Shown: positions 49,056 to 59,158, numbered from the stretch's first letter. The stretch: 64,000 nucleotides of DNA from Gammaproteobacteria bacterium HGW-Gammaproteobacteria-13 (GCA_002840155.1 PGZH01000003.1:124001-188000); one strand, 5' to 3'. Numbers and translations are program-made. Notes: generated by a model not told the origin, from the sequence alone.

Positions 49056-49903
49056 ATCAACGTAATGCCCTCTGGGCCATCCACCTGGGCGCCCTGCTGT
49101 TCGGCTTGTCCGGCATCTTCGGCAAGCTGGCCAACACCACCCCGCAGATGATCTCCGCCGGCCGCGCCATCTTCGCCGTAGCGGCCTTGTTGCTGTTCGC
49201 TAAGCTGATCAGCAACGCGCGCCTGGTCCGCCTCGGCTTACGCCAGACCAGCCTGCTGGCCCTCGGCGGTTTGCTGCTGGGCGGACACTGGTGGAGCTTT
49301 TTCGAATCCGTGCATATCTCTGGCGTGGCCATCGCCACCCTCGGCTTTGCCAGTTTCCCGGCCTTTACCGTGCTGCTGGAGGGCCTGCTGTTCAAAGAGC
49401 GCACCCGGCCGATCGAGTACGCCATGGTGGTACTGGTATGCCTGGGCCTGGTGCTGGTTACCCCGCATTTCGACCTGAGCAGCCAGGCCACCAGTGGCCT
49501 GCTCTGGGCGGTGCTGTCTGGCCTGCTGTTCGCCCTGCTGTCACTGCTCAACCGCGCCAGCACCCGTGGCATCGAGCCGGTGCAGGCGGCGCTGTACCAG
49601 AACCTCACCGTGCTGCTGGTATTCCTGCCGCTGGCCTGGCCGACGCTGCCCAGCGTGCAGGCACAGGACTGGTTGTGGATGGCCATGCTCGGGATCTTCT
49701 GCACGGGCCTGGCGCACAGCCTGTTCGTCGCCAGCCTGCGGGTACTCAAGGCGCGCACCACGGCGGTGATTTTCGCCCTGGAGCCGATCTACGGAATTGC
49801 CTTCGCCTGGCTGCTGTTCAGCGAAGTGCCGACCTTGCGCATGCTGGCCGGCGGCCTGCTGATTGTCAGTGCGATCTTTCTTTCGGCGCGGATGGCCAAG
49901 TGA
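49052..49903 (+). CDS. EamA/DMT-family transporter
   Basis: This 283-residue inner-membrane protein has ten predicted helices in two EamA repeats (about residues 5-135 and 148-280; the second ends LEPIYGIAFAWLLFSEVPTL). Such proteins export amino acids or other metabolites; the substrate is unknown. I take ATG 49052 rather than ATG 49007, because the earlier one lies inside the leader ORF in another frame. It ends one base before the convergent SelW-like gene. Confidence 0.88.
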   Translation: MNQRNALWAIHLGALLFGLSGIFGKLANTTPQMISAGRAIFAVAALLLFAKLISNARLVRLGLRQTSLLALGGLLLGGHWWSFFESVHISGVAIATLGFASFPAFTVLLEGLLFKERTRPIEYAMVVLVCLGLVLVTPHFDLSSQATSGLLWAVLSGLLFALLSLLNRASTRGIEPVQAALYQNLTVLLVFLPLAWPTLPSVQAQDWLWMAMLGIFCTGLAHSLFVASLRVLKARTTAVIFALEPIYGIAFAWLLFSEVPTLRMLAGGLLIVSAIFLSARMAK

Positions 49904-50191
49904 TCAATGGCTACGGTCGTTGTGACCCAGATCCCGCGCCGGGTCGATCTGATCGCGCAAGCGCTGCTTGAGCACCTTGGCCTCGGGAAAACCGCCATCG
50001 GCCTTGCGCTCCCAGATCTGCACACCATCACAGGTAATGCGAAACACCCCGCCAGTACCGGGCTCCAAGCAAACTCGGGACAGATCATCGGTAAAGCTCG
50101 ACAGCAGCTCCTGCGCTAACCAGGCGGCGCGCAGCAGCCACTGGCATTGCGTGCAATAGGTGATGACCACTTCGGCTTTGGGGCTGGACAT
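49904..50191 (-). CDS. SelT/SelW/SelH-family (Rdx) protein
   Basis: This 95-residue thioredoxin-like protein has the redox motif CTQC at residues 13-16, where selenoprotein W-type relatives carry Cys-x-x-Sec. Here it is Cys, so no selenocysteine is needed. The rest (LEPGTGGVFRITCDGVQIWERK) matches the Rdx family, whose role in bacteria is unknown. ATG 50191 gives the family length; an upstream start exists but adds an unsupported extension. Confidence 0.88.
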   Translation of the reverse strand: MSSPKAEVVITYCTQCQWLLRAAWLAQELLSSFTDDLSRVCLEPGTGGVFRITCDGVQIWERKADGGFPEAKVLKQRLRDQIDPARDLGHNDRSH

Positions 50192-50256
50192 TGGCAGACT
50201 CGCGACGGATGAAAAGCCGATGATAACGCGCAGCAGCCTGGCCTGGCGCAGCAAGA

Positions 50257-50291
50257 AAAACGCCCGCGTACCAGAGGCACGCGGGCGTTGA
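50257..50291 (-). terminator. Terminator of the fimV-like gene
   Basis: On the minus strand the stem AACGCCCGCGT pairs with ACGCGGGCGTT and is followed by five T residues. It lies 17 bases past the stop codon of the fimV-like gene. Confidence 0.8.
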
Positions 50292-50307
50292 GCGACAGCC
50301 TCGTGTA

Positions 50308-52365
50308 TCAGGCGATTTTGGCCAGTAGCTGACGCGCCTCCTGCTTCTGCTCTTCATCGCCCTCGTTGATCACTTCATTAAGGATCTGGCAGGCACTGTC
50401 CAGGCTGCCCTGCTCGATATAAGCCAGGGCCATGTTCAGTTTGGAGAGGTTTTCGCGGTTGCCGGCCAGATCATCCAGGTCATCCAGAAGCTCCACGTCG
50501 AGCACGTCACCGCCCCAGCCATCGTTGGAGGTTTCCTCCACCAGCATCGACTCGGCAAACGGGCTGCGCGCATCGCGGCTGCCTGACAGCTCAAAAATAT
50601 CCGAGGTCTTGCGCTTGGCCGCAGCACCGCTCTCGGCCTTGTCCGCCAGTTTTTTCGGCGCAGTCGGGGCAAAGGGGCTGACCAGATCCCAGTCGGCATC
50701 CAGCGACATATCGTCCAGATTAAGCTGGCCATCATTGGCAGCCTCATCCAGCGGTTGCGCCTCGACCTCATCCAACTCCAGCACCACATCGTCCAACAGG
50801 CTGGCCGGCGGCGCGCTGAACAGCTCGGCATGCCGCGCTTTCAGCTCGTCAATCCGCGCCGGAGTAAAGCCGGATGCCCGGACCAATGCTTCATGGGCGA
50901 TAAAGCCCTGGGTATCACCCAGCAAAGCCAGAACTTCCAGCAGGCGGAAGCCAATATCGCTGCGCTGCGGCTGGGCGTCCCAGGCCTTGCGCAAGGTACT
51001 GGCGGCCTCACTCAAACGGCCATAGGCGATATACACGTTGGCACTTTGCAGCGCATCTTCACCCGCAGCTGGCCATACCGGCCCCGTGCGCGGCACCTCA
51101 CGCACATTCAGAGCCACTGCGGCTGCCGGCGCGACCGCTACAGCCGGCGCAACACTTGGCGCCTTAGGCATGGCTGGCGTCAGCGCAGCTGCTACCGCAA
51201 CAGGCGCGGGCTCAACGGGTTTTCTGCTGCGCCAGAACAGCCCGGCCACGCCCGCCAGTAACAACGCCAGCAAACCGGCTATAACCGCCAACCAGTGGCT
51301 ACCTGATTCCGCTATAACCGGCGCGGCTGCCGCGACCGGCGCAGGCACAGGTGCTGCGGTTGCTTCGGCACTCGCCCGGCGTGCGGCCAACTCGGCCTGC
51401 AGGCCGGCAATCTGCTGATCCCGCGCCTCCATCTGTTCCTGCAACTGCTGCACCTGCAGGCCCAGTTGCGCCAGGCTCTGCTGCAATTGCAGGGTCTCGC
51501 TAATCTGATTGGCCAGTTCCTGCTCGACGCGGGCCTGCTCCTCAATCAACAGCTCGGCCGGCGGATCAACCGGCAGCTGAGCACTTGGGGCAACTACAGC
51601 CTCTGGCGCAGCCGCTGTGGCAACAGCTGCTTCGGCTACTGTCGGCGCAGCACTGGCGAGGCTGTCAGGCAAGAGCAATTGCGCACCAGCACGCAGGCGA
51701 TTGATATCGCCATTGATAAAGGCTTGCGGGTTAAGCGCATGGATATCGTTCATCAGCGCCTGGGGCGTCACCTGCCCGGTATCGGCGGCCAAACGCGTGG
51801 CGATCTTCCACAGGCTGTCGCCGCTGACCACGCTGTAGCGATTCCCCTGCTGCGCGGCGGGCATTACCGCCGGGCGCACAGGCGCGGCAGGTGCTACACG
51901 CGGCGTAGTGGCGACAACAGCGGGCGCGGCAGATGCTGCAGGTGCAGCCAGGCTGCGGTAGGCGGCCGAACTGGGCGGGTCGAGCAGCACGGTGTACTCG
52001 CGGTACAGCTGGCCATTGGGCCGCAACACTTCGACGATAAAGTTCAGGTAAGGCTCGCGCACCGGCTGGGTCGACACCACGCGAATCACGCTCTTACCGC
52101 CGCGCAGCAATGGGGTGAAGCGCAGGTCATTGAAGAAATACAGGCGATCAACGCCGGAGCGGCTGAACACGTCGGCGGGCGCCAGGCGCACGCGCATGTC
52201 TTCAGCGGTCAGGTCGCCCACATCAAACAATTCGATTTCGGCATCCAGCGGCTGACTGAGCGCCGAATGCAGGGTGATTTCGCCCAGGCCAAGGGCCGGA
52301 ACCAGCCCAGAATACAGGGCCGAGCTGGATGCCAGACCAATGAGTAACTGACGAACCTTTGCCAT
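50308..52365 (-). CDS. fimV: FimV-like inner-membrane protein with LysM domain
   Basis: This 685-residue protein has a signal peptide (MAKVRQLLIGLASSSALYSG), a periplasmic FimV N-terminal domain starting LGEITLHSALSQPLDAEIELF, a LysM domain (about 173-228), a coiled coil (about 285-340), one membrane helix (about 356-376, VIAGLLALLLAGVAGLFW), and a cytoplasmic part with TPR-like repeats ending in the FimV C-terminal domain (LNMALAYIEQGSLDSACQIL). FimV organises type IV pili, twitching and polar cAMP signalling with CyaB; cyaB lies 4 kb away here. It is shorter than P. aeruginosa FimV (about 920) and outside that gene's usual context, so it may be a paralogue. Confidence 0.85.
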   Translation of the reverse strand: MAKVRQLLIGLASSSALYSGLVPALGLGEITLHSALSQPLDAEIELFDVGDLTAEDMRVRLAPADVFSRSGVDRLYFFNDLRFTPLLRGGKSVIRVVSTQPVREPYLNFIVEVLRPNGQLYREYTVLLDPPSSAAYRSLAAPAASAAPAVVATTPRVAPAAPVRPAVMPAAQQGNRYSVVSGDSLWKIATRLAADTGQVTPQALMNDIHALNPQAFINGDINRLRAGAQLLLPDSLASAAPTVAEAAVATAAAPEAVVAPSAQLPVDPPAELLIEEQARVEQELANQISETLQLQQSLAQLGLQVQQLQEQMEARDQQIAGLQAELAARRASAEATAAPVPAPVAAAAPVIAESGSHWLAVIAGLLALLLAGVAGLFWRSRKPVEPAPVAVAAALTPAMPKAPSVAPAVAVAPAAAVALNVREVPRTGPVWPAAGEDALQSANVYIAYGRLSEAASTLRKAWDAQPQRSDIGFRLLEVLALLGDTQGFIAHEALVRASGFTPARIDELKARHAELFSAPPASLLDDVVLELDEVEAQPLDEAANDGQLNLDDMSLDADWDLVSPFAPTAPKKLADKAESGAAAKRKTSDIFELSGSRDARSPFAESMLVEETSNDGWGGDVLDVELLDDLDDLAGNRENLSKLNMALAYIEQGSLDSACQILNEVINEGDEEQKQEARQLLAKIA

Positions 52366-52576
52366 AAAAAACGCTCCCGGTGAATCCGCCCCCTGTGCCC
52401 TCGCCACTTCACGTCTAAGACGTGCGCTTCCAGCGCTTGCGAAAGTATAGAAGTCGGCAAATGTTGCCTTGGGAAGATACGTTCCGTGTTTAACCCGGCT
52501 GGTGCATGGCAATAATTACGGCGCACTGAATAGACAAATGCCAACCGCCGTTTGGCAAAAAGCCACCACAGGTGCA

Positions 52577-52606
52577 AGCATAGGCCTGCAGTCAAGAAAA
52601 TGACAA
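52577..52606 (-). promoter_or_regulatory. Candidate sigma-70 promoter of the fimV-like gene
   Basis: The minus strand has TTGTCA, an 18-base spacer, and TATGCT. This would give a leader of about 205 bases before the start at 52365. Both hexamers are one or two bases off consensus. Confidence 0.35.
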
Positions 52607-52630
52607 CTCCGTCACACTACCGTTTAGCTG

Positions 52631-54034
52631 TCAGCGTCTTGTCGATTTGACGCCCCAGGCCGCCAAAACCGTGACTGCAAATATTCCGGCCACCAGCCAG
52701 AAACTCTGTTTGAAGGCCAGCATCTCGGCGAGGTGATCGCCGCCTTCAGCGCTGTGCCGCCACTCCAGAAAGAAAGTCAGCAGATTGACCCCGAACGCGC
52801 CGCCCAGCTGGCGCACGAAGGTAATGGCGCCTGCGCCCTGGGCCAGTTCCTCGGGGCTGAGGATATCCAGCGAGCCGGTACTCAAGGCCGGCAGCAATAC
52901 GCCCAAGCCAATGCGCCCGACGCAAGCCCAGAAGCACAGCTGGATAAACGAGGCGCCATGCTCGACCCAGGCCAAGCCCGCCGCCGACAGCGCAAAAATC
53001 AGCAGCCCGGCACTCAGCAGCACGGCCGCAGACAGCCGATCACTGAGCCAACCACCGAGAAAGGACGCCATGCCCATCAATATCCCGGCCGGCAACAGCA
53101 ACAGCCCCGAGCGCCCGGCGCTGAAGCCTTCGACAGTCTGCAGATACAGCGGAATCAGGTAAGTCGAACCATACAGGCCCAGCCCCAGGGTCAAGGCGAC
53201 CCAACTGGCGCTGCGAAACCCGGCGTGCCGCCACAGCGCCAAAGGCAGCAGCGGCTGAACGGCACGCCGGCTGCGCAGGATAAACGCCACACCGGCCAGC
53301 AGTGCGAGGCAGCCCGGCAACCAGACCCTCGGCGCCGACCAGGCAAAACGCTGCGCTTCAGCGAGAAAACCCAGCGCGGCAAATATCGCCACACAGAGCC
53401 AGGCAAATGCCTGAATATCCAGACGCGGCGTGCTGCGCTCACGCTCACTGGGCAACAACCACTGCCCGGCGAGCATGGCCAGCAGGCACATTGGCAGCGG
53501 CATCCAGAAGATCGACGGCCAACCGAAATGATCGACCAGGTAACCGCCGATCCCCGGCCCCAACGACGGCGCCAGCATCACCCCCAGGCCGTAGATGCCC
53601 AGCGCCATGCCGCGCCCGCCATCGGCGAACACGCGGAAGATCAGCACCATGGCCAACGGCTGTACGATGCCCGCGCACAGCCCCTGCACGATGCGCAGGG
53701 CAATCAGCTGCCAGGCAGCGTGCGCCACCAGCGCCAACAGTGAACTGAGAATAAACAGCAGCAGGCCGAATTGTGCCGTACGCCGCGCACCAAAACGCGC
53801 CTGGGCCCAGGCGGCCAACAGCAAACCAGCGGTCATGGCCGCGAGAAAGCCGGTGGACAGCCACTGAGCCAGGGGCCGGCCGATGGCAAAATCCGCCATT
53901 ATCGCCGGCAAGGCGACATTGATACTGGTGGAGGCCAAGACCATGGCCATGCTGCCGACCATCAGCAGCGCCAGCAGCCACTGCGGGTAACGCGGACCGA
54001 AGCGTTGCTGCAGGCTCTGCAGGTCGTCACGCAT
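52631..54034 (-). CDS. MFS multidrug transporter (DHA2/EmrB type)
   Basis: This 467-residue protein has about fourteen hydrophobic helices and the EmrB-type opening VLASTSINVALPAIMADFAIGRP (about residues 33-55, given in part), which corresponds to motif D1. It also has GFLAAMTAGLLLAAWAQARFG, a version of motif A. It probably exports toxic compounds by proton exchange. Its ATG shares one base with the stop of the upstream MarR gene (TGATG, 54034), so the regulator and pump form an operon. Confidence 0.9.
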   Translation of the reverse strand: MRDDLQSLQQRFGPRYPQWLLALLMVGSMAMVLASTSINVALPAIMADFAIGRPLAQWLSTGFLAAMTAGLLLAAWAQARFGARRTAQFGLLLFILSSLLALVAHAAWQLIALRIVQGLCAGIVQPLAMVLIFRVFADGGRGMALGIYGLGVMLAPSLGPGIGGYLVDHFGWPSIFWMPLPMCLLAMLAGQWLLPSERERSTPRLDIQAFAWLCVAIFAALGFLAEAQRFAWSAPRVWLPGCLALLAGVAFILRSRRAVQPLLPLALWRHAGFRSASWVALTLGLGLYGSTYLIPLYLQTVEGFSAGRSGLLLLPAGILMGMASFLGGWLSDRLSAAVLLSAGLLIFALSAAGLAWVEHGASFIQLCFWACVGRIGLGVLLPALSTGSLDILSPEELAQGAGAITFVRQLGGAFGVNLLTFFLEWRHSAEGGDHLAEMLAFKQSFWLVAGIFAVTVLAAWGVKSTRR

Positions 54035-54468
54035 CAGCGTTTTTCCAGGTTACTCAACACCTGGGCATGGACCTTCTGGCAGCGGCGCAACTCGTCTTCA
54101 TCGATGCCAGCGAACACTTCCTGGCGCAGTTGCGCGGAGATCGCTTCAATCTTTTCAATCAGCGGGCGGGCCTGTGGGCTGAGGGCAATCTTTTTCGCAC
54201 GGCGGTCTTCCGGCACCGCCTGACGGCTGACCAGACCCTGGGCTTCCAAGCTGTCGAGCAGACGCGCCAGGGTTGGCCCTTCAACGCCGACGCTCTGCGC
54301 CAATTCGCGTTGGGTCGGCAATTCGGCAAAGCGTCCCAGGTGCAGCAGCACCAGCCAGCGGGCTTGGGAAAGCCCCAGACCGACCAGACGGCGATCCAGT
54401 TCGGCGCGCCAAGCGCGAGACAGTTGGGCAACTTGCATGGCAAAACGGTGTTGATCGGTATGCGACAT
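54034..54468 (-). CDS. MarR-family transcriptional regulator
   Basis: This 144-residue protein has the winged-helix core of MarR (LPTQRELAQSVGVEGPTLAR as the recognition region, about 49-68, and the wing SRQAVPEDRRAKKIALSPQ). It probably represses its own operon, including the MFS pump, and releases DNA when a pump substrate binds. ATG 54468 is preferred over TTG 54474. Confidence 0.92.
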   Translation of the reverse strand: MSHTDQHRFAMQVAQLSRAWRAELDRRLVGLGLSQARWLVLLHLGRFAELPTQRELAQSVGVEGPTLARLLDSLEAQGLVSRQAVPEDRRAKKIALSPQARPLIEKIEAISAQLRQEVFAGIDEDELRRCQKVHAQVLSNLEKR

Positions 54469-54501
54469 GGACAACGGCTCTTAACTATAAAAAACTAATT
54501 A

Positions 54502-54513
54502 TTAGCCAGCTAA
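54502..54513. promoter_or_regulatory. Candidate MarR operator
   Basis: TTAGC-CA-GCTAA is a dyad with five-base arms in the AT-rich DNA 34 bases upstream of the marR-type gene. This is the position of a self-regulatory MarR site; the arms are short, so confidence is low. Confidence 0.35.
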
Positions 54514-54550
54514 CCATAACCCTTTTAACGAGGCAAGCCTGCAAAAGGTT

Positions 54551-55567
54551 TCACCACTTTACATACTGATCTTCAACAAAGCCCCACAGGTTGTCGATGC
54601 GCACCTCGGATCGGCCAATGGGCCGCAGCACGCCAGTGAACTGGCCGAAAATCTGTTTGAAGTTGCTCGCCAGCAGCCCCACGTTCAGCCGCTCCTTGTG
54701 CAGGCCACGCCCTTCGAAACGCAGCTCGACCTGACCGTCATAGGAGTTGATCAACCAGGGCTTCAGCGGTTGATCACGATCAAAGGCAAAACGCACGGTA
54801 TCGACCTTGAACAGCTCGCCATCCAGCCAGAAGCAGTTCTCAGTAAAACTGCTTTCATTGACCCCGCAGGACAGGTTCAGCCCGACCCGCTGCTCACCCG
54901 CCAGGCCGGACAAGCAGGCCCAGTTCCAGTGGGTTTCAGGCCGCATATAACCGGCTGACCAATCGTGATGAGCGAAAGCGCCAATCTGCGCCAGATCAAA
55001 ATCCCCCAGCGCACTGTGCACCTGCCCCGTGCAGCGCACCCCCGCCACTTTCTGCGCATAGACCCAGCCATTGACCGCCGTCGGCGTGTTGATGCACATC
55101 GGCTGAAAAGCAGGCTCTGCCTCGGAGAAACAGGCATCGATGCGGGTGCCGTCATCCAGTTCTACCAGCAGACGCTTTTCCTTCGATGCGGCGCTGTTCT
55201 CCAGGCGCAGCAGATTGCCGCCGCTGCGCACCTCGCACACGCCCTGATCCGGGGTCTGGGAGAACTGGCTGCCAAAGCCCAACGGCAGCTTGAACTGACG
55301 CTCGATCATCCGCCCGCTGGCCGGATGGAACAGGTAGACAAAACCCACACCCAGCAGGCTCAGGTTGGCCAGCGCGCAGCCGCCGATCAGCTCATCGCTG
55401 ATCAGGCCGAAATACTGGAACTGATGGAAGCGCCGCCATTTGGCCAACGCGCCCAGCTTGCGGCCCATGGGCGAGCGGAAATCAAAATCGCGGTAATTGA
55501 TCAGCCCCGGCGCGGCGGGAAAGATGCCGTAATGCGGCTGGCCGTTGGCCTGAATCAGTCGGTCCAT
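54551..55567 (-). CDS. DUF2804 family protein
   Basis: This 338-residue protein has the DUF2804 layout: an N-terminal NYRDFDFRSPMGRK segment, and a C-terminal all-beta part with HHDWSAGYMRPETHWNWACL and NESSFTENCFWLDGE. The fold resembles lipocalin-like hydroxyneurosporene synthase relatives. Function unknown. ATG 55567 is my choice; GTG 55579 would add four residues, and neither has a strong ribosome site. Confidence 0.85.
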   Translation of the reverse strand: MDRLIQANGQPHYGIFPAAPGLINYRDFDFRSPMGRKLGALAKWRRFHQFQYFGLISDELIGGCALANLSLLGVGFVYLFHPASGRMIERQFKLPLGFGSQFSQTPDQGVCEVRSGGNLLRLENSAASKEKRLLVELDDGTRIDACFSEAEPAFQPMCINTPTAVNGWVYAQKVAGVRCTGQVHSALGDFDLAQIGAFAHHDWSAGYMRPETHWNWACLSGLAGEQRVGLNLSCGVNESSFTENCFWLDGELFKVDTVRFAFDRDQPLKPWLINSYDGQVELRFEGRGLHKERLNVGLLASNFKQIFGQFTGVLRPIGRSEVRIDNLWGFVEDQYVKW

Positions 55568-55673
55568 CGCAGCAATCACTCAAGGAAAAAACCTCAGCGA
55601 TGCTAGCACCGCGGCTTCATCCCGAGCATTCACCGCAGGCGCCAAGCGCAGCGGCAAAATCGGCCACAACTGT

Positions 55674-55784
55674 GTAGGTTGGGTTGAGCTCCGCGAAGCC
55701 CAACAGCGGTGTCCGGCCTGGCCTCGGCGTAGCGTCCAGCATTGCCCGTTGGGCTTCGTCGCTGCACTCCTCAACCCAACCTAC
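55674..55784. repeat. Nested palindromic element (GTAGG...CCTAC), supplies a stop codon
   Basis: The outer arms GTAGGTTGGGTTGAG (55674-55688) and CTCAACCCAACCTAC (55770-55784) pair perfectly. The inner arms CGAAGCCCAAC (55694-55704) and GTTGGGCTTCG (55748-55758) also pair perfectly. The right end overlaps the 3' end of the diguanylate cyclase gene and provides its TAG stop, so the element inserted into or next to that gene's end. Confidence 0.7.
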
Positions 55785-56944
55785 GCAACAACCTGATTAC
55801 GGCCAAACGCCTTGGCCTCATAAAGCGCACGATCCGCATGCTCGTAGAGCTGCGCCAACGCCCCACCTGCGGCAGGCTGGATGCAGGAAATGCCAATCGA
55901 CATGGTCAGTATGCTCGCCGTATCCGAGCCGGCATGTTCGATATTCAGGGTCTGCAGTGTTTGGCGCAGCGCTTCGGCGTGATGCCGCGCTTCGGCTTCG
56001 CCTATGTCATAGAGCAGCACGGCAAACTCTTCGCCGCCCAGGCGCACAGCCATGTCCAGCGGGCGCCGCGCGGCATCCTGCAGCAGGCTGCCAATACGCT
56101 GCAGCACGTTATCGCCGGCCTGGTGGCCGTAGTGGTCGTTGTAGGCTTTGAAGTGATCAACATCGCAGAGCAGCAACGCCAGGCCACGATGTTCGCGCTG
56201 CGCCTGACGCCACAGGCGCTCGAACTGCCGGTTGAAACTGCGGCGGTTGTGCAGGCCAGTCAGGCTGTCGTGATCGGCCAATACGCGCATCAGTCGGCTG
56301 ATCAGAAAGTGCTCGCGTGATTTGAACTCCAGCAGGTAACAACCCACCGCGCCCATCAGGTTGCCGAACAGCAGAAACAGGGTGTTATTGATCAGCCGAG
56401 GCACCGGCAAGCTGGCCACCAGCAGTTCGACGCAGACGTAGACCAGCAGCACCAGCAACGAGCAGCACAGCGCCTCGATCAGACGTAAACCCGCCAGAAA
56501 GTAAGCGGCCATACAGACCAGCAACAGCCCCTCATAGGGGTAGCTGGGATCAACTCGATGGGCAATGCCAACCACAAAGGAGGCTGCCGCGCCCAGCGCC
56601 AACAGACTGACCAGACTCAGCGGTTGCAACAGATGGATATGCTTGCGCTGAATCAGCAGCCCGCCGAACAGGCACAGCAACACTAAAACGGCGAGGCGGA
56701 TGGCCAGCATCCACCACACCTCGGGCGCCTTGATCAGGACGAAATCGAACGCGGCAAAGGCCAGCCACACCAGAATGCCCACGACCAGGGCAATACGCTT
56801 GAGGTCGAAGGTGTCGTCACGCACATAGTTGCGATACTCCCGCTCCAGCGGCCGCGAAAAGCGCAACAGGCGAAAGCCCAGGGCGAGCTGATCGGCATAG
56901 GGGCTGGGGCGAACATCGTCTAACCAGGCATGGGAAAGCGGCAC
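55781..56944 (-). CDS. Membrane-bound GGDEF diguanylate cyclase
   Basis: This 387-residue protein has a membrane domain of about six helices (residues 40-215) and a C-terminal GGDEF domain (about 220-385). The active site RLGGEEFAVLLYD (about 301-313) is intact, as are DVDHFKAYNDHYGHQAGD and the typical ISMSIGISC-like strand, so it should make cyclic di-GMP in response to a membrane or extracellular signal. Its last codons and stop lie within a palindromic repeat. Confidence 0.9.
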   Translation of the reverse strand: MPLSHAWLDDVRPSPYADQLALGFRLLRFSRPLEREYRNYVRDDTFDLKRIALVVGILVWLAFAAFDFVLIKAPEVWWMLAIRLAVLVLLCLFGGLLIQRKHIHLLQPLSLVSLLALGAAASFVVGIAHRVDPSYPYEGLLLVCMAAYFLAGLRLIEALCCSLLVLLVYVCVELLVASLPVPRLINNTLFLLFGNLMGAVGCYLLEFKSREHFLISRLMRVLADHDSLTGLHNRRSFNRQFERLWRQAQREHRGLALLLCDVDHFKAYNDHYGHQAGDNVLQRIGSLLQDAARRPLDMAVRLGGEEFAVLLYDIGEAEARHHAEALRQTLQTLNIEHAGSDTASILTMSIGISCIQPAAGGALAQLYEHADRALYEAKAFGRNQVVA

Positions 56945-57031
56945 CGGAACCTCTGCAGCAGGGTGGCTGAAAACACCTTAGTCGCTCGTACCCGGTGCCA
57001 CAAGATCAACCGGCGGCCAGACCGCGATCAC

Positions 57032-59158
57032 TCAGGCCTCGAACTCCGCCTGCAAGGCCGCTCGCACGCAGTGCAGAATGCCCAGCTCCACCCGCCCGAC
57101 AAACTGCTCGCTGATCGCCGCTACCGGCGGCAACTCGCCCTCGCCATCGAGGAAGGCATCCTGGATTTCACCGAGCAATGCTTCGGGCACATCCAACGCC
57201 TGCTCCAGGGACAGCTGCTGACGACCAATGGCTTCAGCCAGCAGGCCGTAGACATTCTTTTCACTGCAGCTGAGCTGGCTGGCGATCTGCGCCGGGGTCA
57301 TGCCGGCACGGGCCAGGCTGACCAGTTCATGGCGCAAGTCGACCACCGCACGCGGCGCTTCATCATCCGCACCAAGCACGGCCAGGAAGGCCTCGCCATA
57401 GCGCTCCAGTTTGCGCGCGCCGACGCCACTGACCCGCGCCATCTCGGCCAGGGTACTGGGCTTGCTGCGCAGCATCTCCAGCAAAGTGGCATCCGGGAAA
57501 ATCACATAAGGCGGCACGCCATGCTCTTCCGCCAGCTTGCGGCGCAAGGCACGCAGCGCTTCCCACTGGCCGCGCTCTTCACCACGCACCAGCTGGCTGG
57601 CGGCACTGCTGGAGGCCTTGGCGCTTTGCTGCGGTTTCAGATCGCGGCGTAGCTGCAGACTGACCTCGCCCTTGAGCAAAGGCCGACAACTGTCAGAAAG
57701 CCGCAGACCACCAAAGCCTTCGAGGTCGACATCGGCCAAACCGCGCGCCACCAACTGACGGAACAGCGAACGCCACTCACCTTCGGCCAGCACCTTGCCG
57801 ATACCGAACACCGCCAGGTGCTGATGGCCCACGCCGCGGATCTTTTCGTTGTCGCGACCAAGCAGCACATCGACCAGGTGCCCCACGCCATAGCGCTGAC
57901 CGGTGCGATAGATAGCCGACAGCGCCTGGCGCGCCGGCTCGGTGGCATCCCAGGTCTGCACACCGTCGATGCAGTTGTCGCAATGACTGCAGGGCTGCGG
58001 CATGTCTTCGTCGAAATAGGCCAGCAGCGCCTGGCGCCGGCAGCGGGTTTCCTCACACAACGCGAGCATGGCATCAAGCTTGTGCTGCTCCACGCGCTTG
58101 TGGCGTTCGTCGCCTTCAGAGTTGTTAAGCATCTGCTTGAGGAAGATCACATCCTGCAGGCCGTAGGCCATCCAGGCATCTGCCGGCAGGCCGTCACGGC
58201 CGGCGCGACCGGTTTCCTGATAATAGGCTTCCAGGGATTTCGGCAAATCGAGGTGGGCAACAAAGCGCACGTTGGGCTTATCGATACCCATGCCGAAGGC
58301 GATGGTTGCGACCATGATCAGCCCTTCCTCATTGAGAAAACGCTTCTGGTGATAGGCACGCAGCTCGTTGGCTAGGCCAGCGTGGTACGGCAAGGCTGGG
58401 AAGCCCTGCTCAGAGAGGAAGGCGGCAACCTCTTCGACCTTCTTACGCGACAGGCAATACACGATGCCAGCATCGCCCTTGCGCGCCGCGAGGAAATTCA
58501 GCAGCTGCTTGCGCGGCTGCTCCTTGGGCACGATGCGGTAGAAGATATTCGGTCGGTCGAAACTCGATAAAAAACGCTCGGCATTCTGTAGATGCAGACG
58601 CTGAACGATTTCCTCGCGCGTACGCATATCCGCCGTAGCGGTCAGGGCGATGCGCGGCACGTTGGGGAACAGCTCGGCGAGCTGGCCCAGCTGCAGGTAT
58701 TCCGGGCGGAAGTCATGTCCCCACTGCGACACGCAATGCGCCTCGTCGATGGCGAACAGGGCAATCTCGAGGTTCTGCAGAAAGCTCAGCATGCGCGGCT
58801 GCACCAGCCGCTCGGGGGCTAGGTAGAGCATCTTGATTTCGCCGCGTTTGATCCGCTCGGCGATCTCGCGCTGTTCATCGGCGCTCAGGGTTGAGTTCAG
58901 TGCCACTGCAGCCACGCCCAGCTCATCGAGGGTGGCAACCTGATCATCCATCAGTGCAATCAGCGGCGACACCACCACCGCCAGTCCATCGCGCAGCAGG
59001 GCCGGCACCTGAAAACACAGCGACTTGCCGCCGCCGGTGGGCATCAGCACCAGGGCATCGCCGCCACTGGCCACGCGCTCGATAATCGCACCCTGACGGC
59101 CACGGAAGCTGTCGTAGCCGAATACGTCTTTGAGGATGCGTTGCGCGTGCTCGAGCAT
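57032..59158 (-). CDS. recQ: ATP-dependent DNA helicase RecQ
   Basis: This 708-residue superfamily 2 helicase has Walker A in [16 protein letters not shown] (about residues 39-54), the DEAH box in [18 protein letters not shown] (about 135-152), and motif [12 protein letters not shown] near 315. A zinc-binding domain ([10 protein letters not shown]...CSHCDNC, about 374-397), a winged helix and an HRDC domain (about 520-600) follow. A further helical C-terminal region contains [16 protein letters not shown]. It unwinds duplex and recombination intermediates in RecF-type repair. ATG 59158 gives the typical [20 protein letters not shown] start. Confidence 0.95.
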   Translation of the reverse strand: MLEHAQRILKDVFGYDSFRGRQGAIIERVASGGDALVLMPTGGGKSLCFQVPALLRDGLAVVVSPLIALMDDQVATLDELGVAAVALNSTLSADEQREIAERIKRGEIKMLYLAPERLVQPRMLSFLQNLEIALFAIDEAHCVSQWGHDFRPEYLQLGQLAELFPNVPRIALTATADMRTREEIVQRLHLQNAERFLSSFDRPNIFYRIVPKEQPRKQLLNFLAARKGDAGIVYCLSRKKVEEVAAFLSEQGFPALPYHAGLANELRAYHQKRFLNEEGLIMVATIAFGMGIDKPNVRFVAHLDLPKSLEAYYQETGRAGRDGLPADAWMAYGLQDVIFLKQMLNNSEGDERHKRVEQHKLDAMLALCEETRCRRQALLAYFDEDMPQPCSHCDNCIDGVQTWDATEPARQALSAIYRTGQRYGVGHLVDVLLGRDNEKIRGVGHQHLAVFGIGKVLAEGEWRSLFRQLVARGLADVDLEGFGGLRLSDSCRPLLKGEVSLQLRRDLKPQQSAKASSSAASQLVRGEERGQWEALRALRRKLAEEHGVPPYVIFPDATLLEMLRSKPSTLAEMARVSGVGARKLERYGEAFLAVLGADDEAPRAVVDLRHELVSLARAGMTPAQIASQLSCSEKNVYGLLAEAIGRQQLSLEQALDVPEALLGEIQDAFLDGEGELPPVAAISEQFVGRVELGILHCVRAALQAEFEA

